The position numbers and the translations under genes were made by a program. A stretch of 12,726 bases of DNA, from the NCBI GenBank assembly GCA_035704905.1, contig DASSWN010000148.1, forward strand, positions 1 through 12,726, given 5' to 3'. This DNA comes from DASSWG01 sp035704905. Its GTDB lineage: Bacteria > Bacteroidota > Bacteroidia > Flavobacteriales > Flavobacteriaceae. Under the pieces are notes generated by a model. The model saw only the letters and a program-made list of their open reading frames with translations. It made no database searches and was not told where the DNA came from. Shown here piece by piece: positions 7,218 through 12,726 of the stretch (position 1 is the first letter of the stretch; every line of letters starts with the position of its first letter).

Positions 7218-7370
7218 CTATGGTCTTCTGCCGGTCACTAATTTATAAATGATAAGAATCACCGCCACAACCAAAAGGATGTACATAATATTCCCCAGAT
7301 CAAAAGCGAACATACCAAGAAGCCAACCAATGATCAGAATAACAACAAGTAGCCAAATTAAATCTCTCAT
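7218..7370 (-). CDS. Lmo0937-type small membrane protein (DUF5670-like)
   Basis: A 50-residue protein starting MRDLIWLLVVILIIGWLLGM, with two transmembrane helices (about residues 4-20 and 27-43) joined by a short FAFDLGN loop, and a basic tail KLVTGRRP. This layout matches the Lmo0937 family of tiny membrane proteins (typically ending RGRKP-like), which I recall as often stress-associated but without a defined function. An in-frame ATG at 7425-7427 would add 19 residues. I chose the ATG at 7368-7370 because the family usually begins just before the first helix. It lies between TrpG/PabA and the small lipoprotein on the same strand, with gaps of 122 and 119 bases, and probably has its own promoter, although no TAnnTTTG match is visible. 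Confidence 0.82.
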   Translation of the reverse strand: MRDLIWLLVVILIIGWLLGMFAFDLGNIMYILLVVAVILIIYKLVTGRRP

Positions 7371-7492
7371 AATTTTTAGAATTTGATTAATAGAAGATAA
7401 AAGTAAATAAATCTGGGTACTTACCATCTTCTTTAACCGAAAATTAAATAAAAATTATGAGTTTTTTATAAAATGAAGTGGATGTCTGAAAA

Positions 7493-8062
7493 TCAAAAAT
7501 CCATTACCCAATTTCTAACCATGATCTTTCCCAAAGGCGTCAGTATAGATTCAGGATGAAATTGAACTGCGCGCACATCAAGATTTTTATGCCGAAAAGA
7601 CATTAGCAAACCTTTTTCGTCCATTGAAGTCGCCTCCAAACAATTTGGCAGTTGATTTTCCACAATCCAAGAATGGTATCGGCCAGCCAAGAACTTTTTA
7701 GGCAAGCCCTTAAAAAGAATTTCATCATCCACCAATTGAAAAACCGGCGTGGAAACACCGTGATAAACTTTATCTAAGTTTCGCAAATTACCACCAAAAG
7801 CTTCTGCAATGGCTTGCTGTCCCAAACAAACGCCCAAAATTGGTTTCCGTTGAGCATATTCCAGTACCACAGCATTCAGCATTCCTGCATTTTGGGGAAG
7901 TCCAGGTCCGGGTGAAAGCACAATTTTATCGAAAAATTCAATGTCCGCCAATTGAAGCTTGTCATTTCGAAAAACGCGCACTTCGGCATCGCATTCTTCC
8001 AAATAATGAACCAAATTATACACGAACGAATCATAATTATCAATAACGGCAATTTTTTTCAT
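7493..8062 (-). CDS. pabA: anthranilate / aminodeoxychorismate synthase glutamine amidotransferase subunit
   Basis: A class I glutamine amidotransferase of 189 residues, the standard length for TrpG/PabA. It hydrolyses glutamine and passes ammonia to a chorismate-using partner, giving anthranilate (TrpE, tryptophan) or aminodeoxychorismate (PabB, folate). It begins IAVIDNYDSFVYNLVHYL, the family's N-terminal signature. The oxyanion loop SPGPG lies at 50-54. The triad is Cys79 (GVCLGQQ), His169 (QFHPES) and Glu171. YHGVSTPV (100-107) replaces the commoner HGKTS-type loop. No trpE, trpD or pabB gene is next to it, so whether it serves tryptophan, folate or both cannot be decided from the window; the symbol is a guess between pabA and trpG. 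It is divergent from the rhodanese genes. Confidence 0.93.
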   Translation of the reverse strand: MKKIAVIDNYDSFVYNLVHYLEECDAEVRVFRNDKLQLADIEFFDKIVLSPGPGLPQNAGMLNAVVLEYAQRKPILGVCLGQQAIAEAFGGNLRNLDKVYHGVSTPVFQLVDDEILFKGLPKKFLAGRYHSWIVENQLPNCLEATSMDEKGLLMSFRHKNLDVRAVQFHPESILTPLGKIMVRNWVMDF

Positions 8063-8066
8063 GCCC

Positions 8067-8074
8067 CAAAAATA
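8067..8074 (-). promoter_or_regulatory. TAnnTTTG element next to the PabA/TrpG start
   Basis: The minus strand reads TATTTTTG, matching TAnnTTTG, only four bases before the ATG. If used, transcription would start about at the start codon, giving a leaderless or nearly leaderless mRNA. I see no -33 TTG at the right distance. It may be a chance match in AT-rich DNA. Confidence 0.22.
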
Positions 8075-8127
8075 AGGTGGAATTCAAAATAAAACTTTAT
8101 CTGTTTTTTTTTCCTTTCAAAAGAACT

Positions 8128-8135
8128 TATTTTTG
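8128..8135 (+). promoter_or_regulatory. candidate -7 promoter element of the rhodanese pair
   Basis: TATTTTTG matches the Bacteroidota -7 consensus TAnnTTTG and ends 25 bases before the ATG of the first rhodanese, a normal leader length. The -33 region is T-rich without a clear TTTG at the preferred distance. Confidence 0.45.
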
Positions 8136-8160
8136 TTCAAAAAGCAATACAATATTTTAT

Positions 8161-8472
8161 ATGAAAGATTTGACGAAAGAAGAATGGAAAGAGTTGCTCG
8201 AAAAAGATGAAAATGCCTTTATCATGGACGTGCGAACCGATGAGGAATTTGAAGAGGGTTATATCCCCGACGCCAAACAAATCGATATTCAAAATCCGGG
8301 GGGGTTTTTGGAACAAGTCGAAAAACTCGACAAATCCAAAAATTATTATATTTATTGTCGCTCTGGCGGAAGAAGTTTGCAGGCTTGCCAGCTACTGGAT
8401 CAAATGGGTTTTGCAAACACCTATAATTTATTGGGCGGATATTCCGAATGGGATGGCGACAAAGCAGAATAG
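8161..8472 (+). CDS. single-domain rhodanese-like sulfurtransferase, cytoplasmic
   Basis: A 103-residue protein made of one rhodanese domain. MDVRTDEEFEEGYIPDAKQI (22-41) is the conserved first half, the active-site loop CRSGGRS occupies 66-72 with catalytic Cys66, and LLGGYSEWD at 90-98 is the typical end. It has no signal peptide and should act in the cytoplasm, carrying persulfide sulfur or detoxifying reactive sulfur. The frame is open upstream to a GTG at 8077, but the ATG at 8161 fits the domain boundary, and the extra 28 residues lack family resemblance and overlap the promoter element. It lies 37 bases upstream of a second rhodanese on the same strand, so the two are probably one transcript. 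The substrate is unknown. Confidence 0.92.
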   Translation: MKDLTKEEWKELLEKDENAFIMDVRTDEEFEEGYIPDAKQIDIQNPGGFLEQVEKLDKSKNYYIYCRSGGRSLQACQLLDQMGFANTYNLLGGYSEWDGDKAE

Positions 8473-8509
8473 TACTGAAATTTTAGAAATAACACCTAAA
8501 AATTAAAAA

Positions 8510-8971
8510 ATGAAACACTTGAAATTAATAGTATTGATTTTTTCACTGGCAATCTTTGGATGCAAAGATGAGGTAAATAAAAGCGCGAATAACGAAAATA
8601 CTGCAGATACCGCAGAAACTACCTTAACAGCTACTCAAAACAGTGAGCAGCAAGGAGAAATTATTCTGGTAACACCTGAAGAGGCCAAAAAACTAATGCT
8701 ATCGGACAATCTACAAATTGTGGATGTTCGTACTGAAAAAGAATTAAAAACCGGGATGATAGACGGGGCAGAAAATATGATTTACGAGGAAAATTTCAAA
8801 GAAAAAATGCAATCTTTGGATAAATCGCAACCCGTGCTGGTATATTGCCATTCTGGTCGGCGAAGCGCAAAATGTGCCAAAATTCTTCAAGAAAACGGGT
8901 TTGAAAAAATTTTTGATCTAAAAGGAGGAATCAAAGGTTGGATAAAAGAAGGAGAACCTTTGGTACATTAA
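8510..8971 (+). CDS. rhodanese-domain lipoprotein
   Basis: A 153-residue protein with a type II signal peptide (MKHLKLIVLIFSLAIFG) and lipobox Cys18. A low-complexity polar linker (about 20-50, rich in Asn, Thr, Glu) leads to a rhodanese domain (about 51-152). Landmarks are VDVRTEKELKTG (71-82), the loop YCHSGRRS with catalytic Cys113, and DLKGGIKGWIKEGEP near the end. The residues after the lipid cysteine, Lys-Asp-Glu, resemble the lipoprotein export signal described in Bacteroidota (K followed by D/E), so it may reach the cell surface; this is inference. It follows the cytoplasmic rhodanese after 37 bases and ends at a strong hairpin terminator. An extracytoplasmic sulfurtransferase role is likely; the partner is unknown. 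Confidence 0.92.
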   Translation: MKHLKLIVLIFSLAIFGCKDEVNKSANNENTADTAETTLTATQNSEQQGEIILVTPEEAKKLMLSDNLQIVDVRTEKELKTGMIDGAENMIYEENFKEKMQSLDKSQPVLVYCHSGRRSAKCAKILQENGFEKIFDLKGGIKGWIKEGEPLVH

Positions 8972-9006
8972 AAAATATCGCCAATTTCGTTGCAAGCGAT
9001 TTTTTT
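8970..9006. terminator. bidirectional terminator between the rhodanese lipoprotein and the polysaccharide dehydratase
   Basis: ATCGC (8977-8981) pairs with GCGAT (8996-9000), with an inner CAA/TTG pairing around a TTTCG loop. The hairpin is followed by six T on the plus strand (9001-9006) and preceded by six A (8970-8975), which read as T on the minus strand. It therefore fits both convergent genes, whose stop codons flank it at 8969-8971 and 9008-9010. Confidence 0.8.
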
Positions 9007-9007
9007 A

Positions 9008-10933
9008 TTAACTAATTTTTGAACTGACAAATGGCTTTTCAGTTTCATTAGCCATAGATGCAGCTATAAATTCCGGCACTAGAAATTTTAGGGTTGAAAC
9101 AGCTTTTGTGGTATCTTTTTCCTGAATGGTTTTCAACAAATTATCTAGAACCAAATGCATGGAATTATCGAATGTGTCTGTTGCATGGGCAATTAAAATT
9201 TTCTCATGATGCGTGGGGCGTGTAGTTTCGCGATCAGCCAAAAGTTCTTCATATAATTTTTCGCCAGGGCGCAATCCGGTGAATTCGATTTTAATGTCTT
9301 TCTCTGGCACAAGTCCGCTTAATCGAATCATGTGTTTTGCCAAATCCACAATTTTGATCGGCGATCCCATATCGAACACATAAATCTCCCCTCCTTTTCC
9401 CATCGCCCCTGCTTCGAGAACCAACTGACAAGCCTCATCGATGGTCATAAAATAACGCATAATTTCCGGATGCGTAACCGTTATAGGGCCATTGGATTCA
9501 ATTTGTCTTTTAAAATGTGGAATAACAGAACCATTGGAACCCAACACATTCCCAAAACGGGTGGTAATAAAAGTTGTTTGAGAATTAATGGCTAGGGATT
9601 GAATATAAATTTCCGCTGCCCGTTTCGAAGCACCCATAATATTGGTGGGGTTTACGGCTTTGTCGGTTGAAACAAAAACAAAGCGTTCCACCTTATGTGC
9701 CACCGCCATATCCGCAACAATTCGAGTTCCGAAGAAATTCACATCCAACGCCTCTATGGGGTTATCTTCCATCATTGGAACATGTTTGTACGCGGCACCA
9801 TGAAACACCACATTCGGCGAAAATTCATCAAAAATCTGTTTAAGCCGTTTGTGGTTCCGCACATTGGCAATAATATTCACACAGTCTTGCTCCGGATAAT
9901 TTTCGCGCATGCACAGTGACATATCATGAAGTGGTGTTTCGGCCTGATCGAGCAATATTATTTTTTTTGGCTGCAAAGGAATAAGTTGTTTTACAATTTC
10001 ACTTCCAATAGATCCGGCCGCCCCCGTAACCAATATGACTTTATTCTTATAATAAGGGGCCAATTTTTGAAGGTCGAGCTTAATGGCATTTCGTTGTAAA
10101 AGATCTTCTAAATTAATTTTTCTCAATTCTTTGGAAGACATCGAAGCATCCCAATCCTGTATAACGGGAAGTTTGTAAATTTTCACCTTCAGTTCCAGAA
10201 GTTGGGTCAAAATTTTGCTATTGGAAGCCTTTAAATTCTCCAATTTATGACCACCAACAATCACAGCTACCTCTTCCGAAGAAACCGCTTCAAATTCTTC
10301 AAGGTTTAAAATAGGCAGGTTAAAAATACGTGTACGCATTTTATGGTCATGGTCGTCAATAAAACCTACAATATTGAATTTATTCGAACTTTCCGAAAAA
10401 AGTCCATCGGCGATGGCCACATCGACACTATTGGTTCCGAGAATATAAGCATTGGTGGTATGACGAGAAGCATTTAAATACCTATACACCTGCTTAACAA
10501 CCACCCGAAAAAGGAACAGCAAGGAAAAAAGAATGAATCCATAAATAAGGATACCGGCATCGAAAATAAGTTTTTTGGTATCGACTGCGTAATAAACGGA
10601 GTTAATGGCCAGCACCGTTAAAACACAAAATACCGTAACCTGCAATTGTTTGATGGCGTCTTTAAAACCGGAATAACGTACGAGTCCGCAATAAGATTTG
10701 AGAATAAAAAAGTAAAAAGCCTGAATTCCCAATATGGCAAATAATTCCCACGAAAAAGTTAGGAATACCAAATCTCCGGCGCCAATTGCCGAGATAAGAA
10801 AAAAAGTGATCTGCAGGGCCGTGAAAGCCAAAAACAAATCGATTCCAAAAATGACGCTCCGAGGCACATAATTTCTGACCAACTTGCGCGTTATACTGAG
10901 AAAGAGTATTTGAGACCTAGTAATTTTTTTCAC
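9008..10933 (-). CDS. membrane-bound nucleotide-sugar 4,6-dehydratase (WbpM/CapD/PglF family)
   Basis: A 641-residue polysaccharide-biosynthesis enzyme. Four transmembrane helices lie at about 28-50, 61-79, 99-115 and 124-146. A CoA-binding-like Rossmann domain covers about 160-260 (AYILGTNSVD ... VGFIDD). The C-terminal extended SDR domain begins at about 295, with NAD motif VTGAAGSIGSE from 302, HGAAYKHVPMMEDNP from 378 and VSTDKAVNPTN from 421. The usual YxxxK is replaced by MxxxK (Met433-Lys437), typical of the WbpM/FlaA1/PglF subgroup. It should act on UDP-GlcNAc or a relative at the inner membrane, giving a 4-keto-6-deoxy sugar for capsule or glycan synthesis. The start is GTG; it is supported by the position of the first helix and by the absence of an in-frame ATG before residue 199. 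It is divergent from the phosphatase and Wza genes of the same locus. Confidence 0.94.
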   Translation of the reverse strand: MKKITRSQILFLSITRKLVRNYVPRSVIFGIDLFLAFTALQITFFLISAIGAGDLVFLTFSWELFAILGIQAFYFFILKSYCGLVRYSGFKDAIKQLQVTVFCVLTVLAINSVYYAVDTKKLIFDAGILIYGFILFSLLFLFRVVVKQVYRYLNASRHTTNAYILGTNSVDVAIADGLFSESSNKFNIVGFIDDHDHKMRTRIFNLPILNLEEFEAVSSEEVAVIVGGHKLENLKASNSKILTQLLELKVKIYKLPVIQDWDASMSSKELRKINLEDLLQRNAIKLDLQKLAPYYKNKVILVTGAAGSIGSEIVKQLIPLQPKKIILLDQAETPLHDMSLCMRENYPEQDCVNIIANVRNHKRLKQIFDEFSPNVVFHGAAYKHVPMMEDNPIEALDVNFFGTRIVADMAVAHKVERFVFVSTDKAVNPTNIMGASKRAAEIYIQSLAINSQTTFITTRFGNVLGSNGSVIPHFKRQIESNGPITVTHPEIMRYFMTIDEACQLVLEAGAMGKGGEIYVFDMGSPIKIVDLAKHMIRLSGLVPEKDIKIEFTGLRPGEKLYEELLADRETTRPTHHEKILIAHATDTFDNSMHLVLDNLLKTIQEKDTTKAVSTLKFLVPEFIAASMANETEKPFVSSKIS

Positions 10934-10972
10934 TACAAAATCGGTTAATTGATTGTGGTTATAATTTTATGG

Positions 10973-10980
10973 CAAAATTA
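10973..10980 (-). promoter_or_regulatory. candidate -7 promoter element of the dehydratase gene
   Basis: The minus strand reads TAATTTTG, matching TAnnTTTG, 39 bases before the GTG start. No clear -33 TTG is present at the preferred distance. The region 10934-11123 otherwise holds no gene and serves as the divergent promoter region of the polysaccharide locus. Confidence 0.4.
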
Positions 10981-11062
10981 GAAATTTATTAACGAAGATA
11001 TGGAATTTAAAAGAATATTTGTGTTTTCCACTAATTAAATAATTCTTATTAATTTCAGAAAA

Positions 11063-11096
11063 TTTTGTTACCGCCCAATGGATTGGCTTATATTTG
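11063..11096 (+). promoter_or_regulatory. promoter of the phosphatase-wza operon
   Basis: TTTTG at 11063-11067 and TATATTTG at 11089-11096 are separated by 21 bases, matching the flavobacterial promoter layout TTG-N17-23-TAnnTTTG. It is the best complete promoter in the window. The -7 element ends 27 bases before the ATG at 11124. Confidence 0.6.
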
Positions 11097-11123
11097 CCCC
11101 GTGTTTGGCCTTGAATTATTTCA

Positions 11124-11855
11124 ATGAACTTCTTTTTCAATTCTAAAAAAAAAATAACCCCTCTGCTCCGGGGTGGCGTGGACATTCACTGCCATATTTT
11201 ACCAGGCCTCGATGATGGTGCAAAAACGATGGAAGAAACCCGTGGCATGCTTCAAGAATATGGAAATTTGGGTTATAAAAAAATCATTGCTACACCACAT
11301 ATTTTAAAAGGAACCTATCCGAACACCAAAGAAACAATTTTCGGTCGATTTAAAGAAATTTCGCAGCAGCTTCCGGATGAGATGAATTTGGTTTATAATG
11401 CGGGGGCGGAATATATGTTGGATGAAGATTTCGAAATTTTTCTGGAAGAAGGAAATTTACTTCCGCTAAAAGATAAATATGTGCTGATAGAAATGTCGTA
11501 CTTCCAGCAACCGGCGAATTTGCAACAACTCGTTTTTAAAATGTTGCACAAAGGATTTTCGCCCATATTGGCCCATCCCGAACGATACAATTTCATAAAT
11601 AATTTGGAAGCTTTTCGCCAACTGAAAAAAATGGGATGTTTATTTCAACTCAATTTATTATCGCTCACCGATCATTACGGGCCAATGATCAAGAAAAAAG
11701 CATTTCGATTGTTGAAAAACGATTTATATGATTTCATGGCGACAGATGCGCACCATGTGAACCATTTAAAGAAAATCGGTGAAATTGCGGTACCAAAAAG
11801 ATTGTTTCAAAAAGTGGAAAAACTTACCTCTGAAAATGCAAAAGTTTTTATGTGA
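11124..11855 (+). CDS. PHP-family tyrosine-protein phosphatase (YwqE/CpsB type)
   Basis: A 243-residue metal-dependent phosphatase of the PHP fold. It removes phosphate from the tyrosine-rich tail of Wzc/CpsD-type capsule kinases in the cytoplasm. The metal ligands are visible in order: Asp20, His22 and His24 (VDIHCHILPGLDDG), His59 (IATPH), Glu96 (AGAEYMLD), His141 (LAHPERY) and Asp208/His210 (ATDAHH). Length and motif order match Bacillus YwqE and Streptococcus CpsB. The start ATG lies 27 bases after a promoter element and places the first metal motif at the usual distance. It is followed 58 bases later by wza, and then by the presumed kinase gene, which fits a phosphatase-exporter-kinase module. 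Gram-negative capsule loci more often carry a Wzb-type low-molecular-weight phosphatase; the PHP type is common in Bacteroidota. Confidence 0.93.
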   Translation: MNFFFNSKKKITPLLRGGVDIHCHILPGLDDGAKTMEETRGMLQEYGNLGYKKIIATPHILKGTYPNTKETIFGRFKEISQQLPDEMNLVYNAGAEYMLDEDFEIFLEEGNLLPLKDKYVLIEMSYFQQPANLQQLVFKMLHKGFSPILAHPERYNFINNLEAFRQLKKMGCLFQLNLLSLTDHYGPMIKKKAFRLLKNDLYDFMATDAHHVNHLKKIGEIAVPKRLFQKVEKLTSENAKVFM

Positions 11856-11898
11856 ATTCGAACTCCAATAAAATGACCGCCATAATCAAAAACTTATC

Positions 11899-11906
11899 TA
11901 TATTTG
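11899..11906 (+). promoter_or_regulatory. TAnnTTTG element just before wza
   Basis: TATATTTG matches the -7 consensus exactly and is identical to the element upstream of the phosphatase gene. It ends seven bases before the wza ATG, so transcription from it would give a nearly leaderless mRNA. No -33 TTG is present at the preferred spacing. It may be an internal promoter separating wza from the phosphatase, or a chance match. Confidence 0.35.
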
Positions 11907-11913
11907 CAAAATT

Positions 11914-12681
11914 ATGACGAAAAAAATTGTATTGCTTCTTTTGATCGCTGCGACGATCGTTGGGTGTGCCTCTAAAAAGGATGTCCTCTATTTTCAAGAT
12001 TTGGCAAAAGAAGGGGTTCCCCAACCGGATACCACTTCGCGATATCCAAAAATTCAGGTAAACGACATTTTAAAAATCGATGTTACGGCTTTGAACCCTG
12101 ATGCGGTTATTCCGTTTCAGTTTGAAAAAACTGTCAGCATGCAAGGGAACAAATCTTTGGACCTGATGCAATTGGAAGGATACGTTGTCAGGGAAGATGG
12201 TCAAATCAATTTCCCTATTTTGGGAGATATTGAAGCTCAGGGCTTGACGACACGCGAATTTCAAAAAAAAATGGAGGAATTGTTATCGGTTTATATAAAG
12301 GATGCCTCGGTTAAAGTTCGTTTACTCAATTTTAAAGTCACCATTCTGGGAGAAGTAAAAAATCCCGGGACCATCAGCCTTACCGAAGAGTCGGTTACTT
12401 TGCCACAGGCATTGGGTTTGGTTGGCGATTTAACTATCAACGGTCAGCGCGAAAATGTCCTTATTATACGCACGGTTGATGGAAAGCGCGAAACAAAGCG
12501 TATCGACATGACCCAGTCCGATTGGATGGACAGCCCCTATTATTTTTTGAAACAAAACGATTTCATTTATGTTTCACCTAATGGACCAAAAGTGGCTTCT
12601 TCCGGTTTCGTTGGAAACGTTGGGACTCTATTGTCGGTTGTATCCATCCTTTTGACCGTTGTTGTTTTACTTAGCAGATAA
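11914..12681 (+). CDS. wza: Wza-like polysaccharide export outer-membrane lipoprotein
   Basis: A 255-residue exporter that should form the outer-membrane channel for capsule or exopolysaccharide. The signal peptide and lipobox (IAATIVGC, Cys18) are followed by KKDVLYFQDL, typical of Bacteroidota Wza homologues. The Poly_export domain covers about 45-125 (IQVNDILKIDV at 47-57, DGQINFPILGDIEAQGLT at 95-112). One SLBB domain follows at about 140-220 (VTILGEVKNPGTISL from 142). The C-terminus is a single hydrophobic helix (231-254), longer and more hydrophobic than the amphipathic barrel helix of E. coli Wza. At 255 residues it is shorter than E. coli Wza, with one SLBB domain, as is usual in this phylum. 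The next gene starts six bases after its stop, so the two are translationally linked. Confidence 0.93.
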   Translation: MTKKIVLLLLIAATIVGCASKKDVLYFQDLAKEGVPQPDTTSRYPKIQVNDILKIDVTALNPDAVIPFQFEKTVSMQGNKSLDLMQLEGYVVREDGQINFPILGDIEAQGLTTREFQKKMEELLSVYIKDASVKVRLLNFKVTILGEVKNPGTISLTEESVTLPQALGLVGDLTINGQRENVLIIRTVDGKRETKRIDMTQSDWMDSPYYFLKQNDFIYVSPNGPKVASSGFVGNVGTLLSVVSILLTVVVLLSR

Positions 12682-12687
12682 TTTATT

Positions 12688-12726
12688 ATGGACCAAAACA
12701 ATCAATACCTTTCTGAAAAGGAAGAA
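12688..12726 (+). CDS. start of the next capsule gene, presumably a Wzc-like co-polymerase/tyrosine kinase (partial)
   Basis: Thirteen codons (MDQNNQYLSEKEE) are visible before the window ends. The open frame, the ATG six bases after the wza stop, and the order phosphatase-wza-next gene make a Wzc-type chain-length determinant with tyrosine kinase domain the most likely identity, since it would be the substrate of the upstream PHP phosphatase. The polar, acidic N-terminus preceding a first membrane helix is normal for flavobacterial Wzc proteins. No family motif is visible in the short stretch, so the call rests on position alone. Confidence 0.6.
   Translation, partial: MDQNNQYLSEKEE

Noticed and set aside
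7371..7427. 19-residue N-terminal extension of the Lmo0937-type protein
   Set aside because: The family normally starts right before the first helix; the extension is possible but unsupported.
7464..7473. TTTTATAAAA palindrome downstream of PabA/TrpG as a terminator
   Set aside because: The stem is all A/T and has no T-tract beyond itself; it is not convincing in AT-rich intergenic DNA.
8077..8160. GTG-initiated N-terminal extension of the first rhodanese
   Set aside because: The extension covers the TAnnTTTG promoter element and encodes a Phe/Lys-rich stretch unrelated to the domain; the ATG at 8161 fits the family.

Overview
The window looks like a chromosomal segment from a marine-type Flavobacteriaceae species (phylum Bacteroidota). 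The evidence is a moderately low GC content, A-rich translation start regions without clear Shine-Dalgarno sequences, several matches to the Bacteroidota promoter element TAnnTTTG, a periplasmic two-propeller/Y_Y_Y sensor kinase, and a Wza-type exporter with the flavobacterial N-terminus around VLYFQD. I see no rRNA, tRNA, CRISPR array, insertion sequence or integrase. No gene-free stretch exceeds 300 bases; the longest are about 185-190 bases, at the two divergent promoter regions.

Left part (1-2910, all minus strand): an operon for tryptophan/kynurenine breakdown, in the order kynureninase, kynurenine 3-monooxygenase, then the first codons of a further gene whose N-terminus resembles the 4-oxalocrotonate decarboxylase / 2-keto-4-pentenoate hydratase family. 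If that is right, the operon belongs to the aerobic 3-hydroxyanthranilate/2-aminomuconate route and not only to NAD synthesis. Facing away from it (3095-6808, plus) is a two-component system: a large periplasmic-propeller sensor with a HisKA_2-type kinase core, followed by a separate LuxR-type response regulator.

Middle part (6809-8971): a tiny acidic lipoprotein built of three 11-residue repeats, a 50-residue two-helix membrane protein of the Lmo0937 type, and a stand-alone glutamine amidotransferase subunit (TrpG/PabA), all on the minus strand. Divergent from these are two adjacent single-domain rhodaneses on the plus strand, one cytoplasmic and one a lipoprotein. The two convergent gene junctions, near 6860 and 8990, each carry a hairpin that can terminate in both directions.

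Right part (9008-12726): the start of a capsule/exopolysaccharide locus. A membrane-bound nucleotide-sugar 4,6-dehydratase (WbpM/CapD/PglF type) is on the minus strand. Divergent from it are a PHP-family tyrosine phosphatase (YwqE/CpsB type), a Wza-like outer-membrane export lipoprotein, and the first 13 codons of the next gene, by position the Wzc-like co-polymerase/tyrosine kinase. The phosphatase and presumed kinase would control polymer length, and Wza would export the polymer.

Most of the window is ordinary flavobacterial content. The most unusual items are the 11-residue-repeat lipoprotein, the triple CGCnGATT repeat between kynureninase and kynurenine monooxygenase, and the placement of the sensor system directly divergent from the kynurenine operon. 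I do not see a clear new defence or mobile system here.
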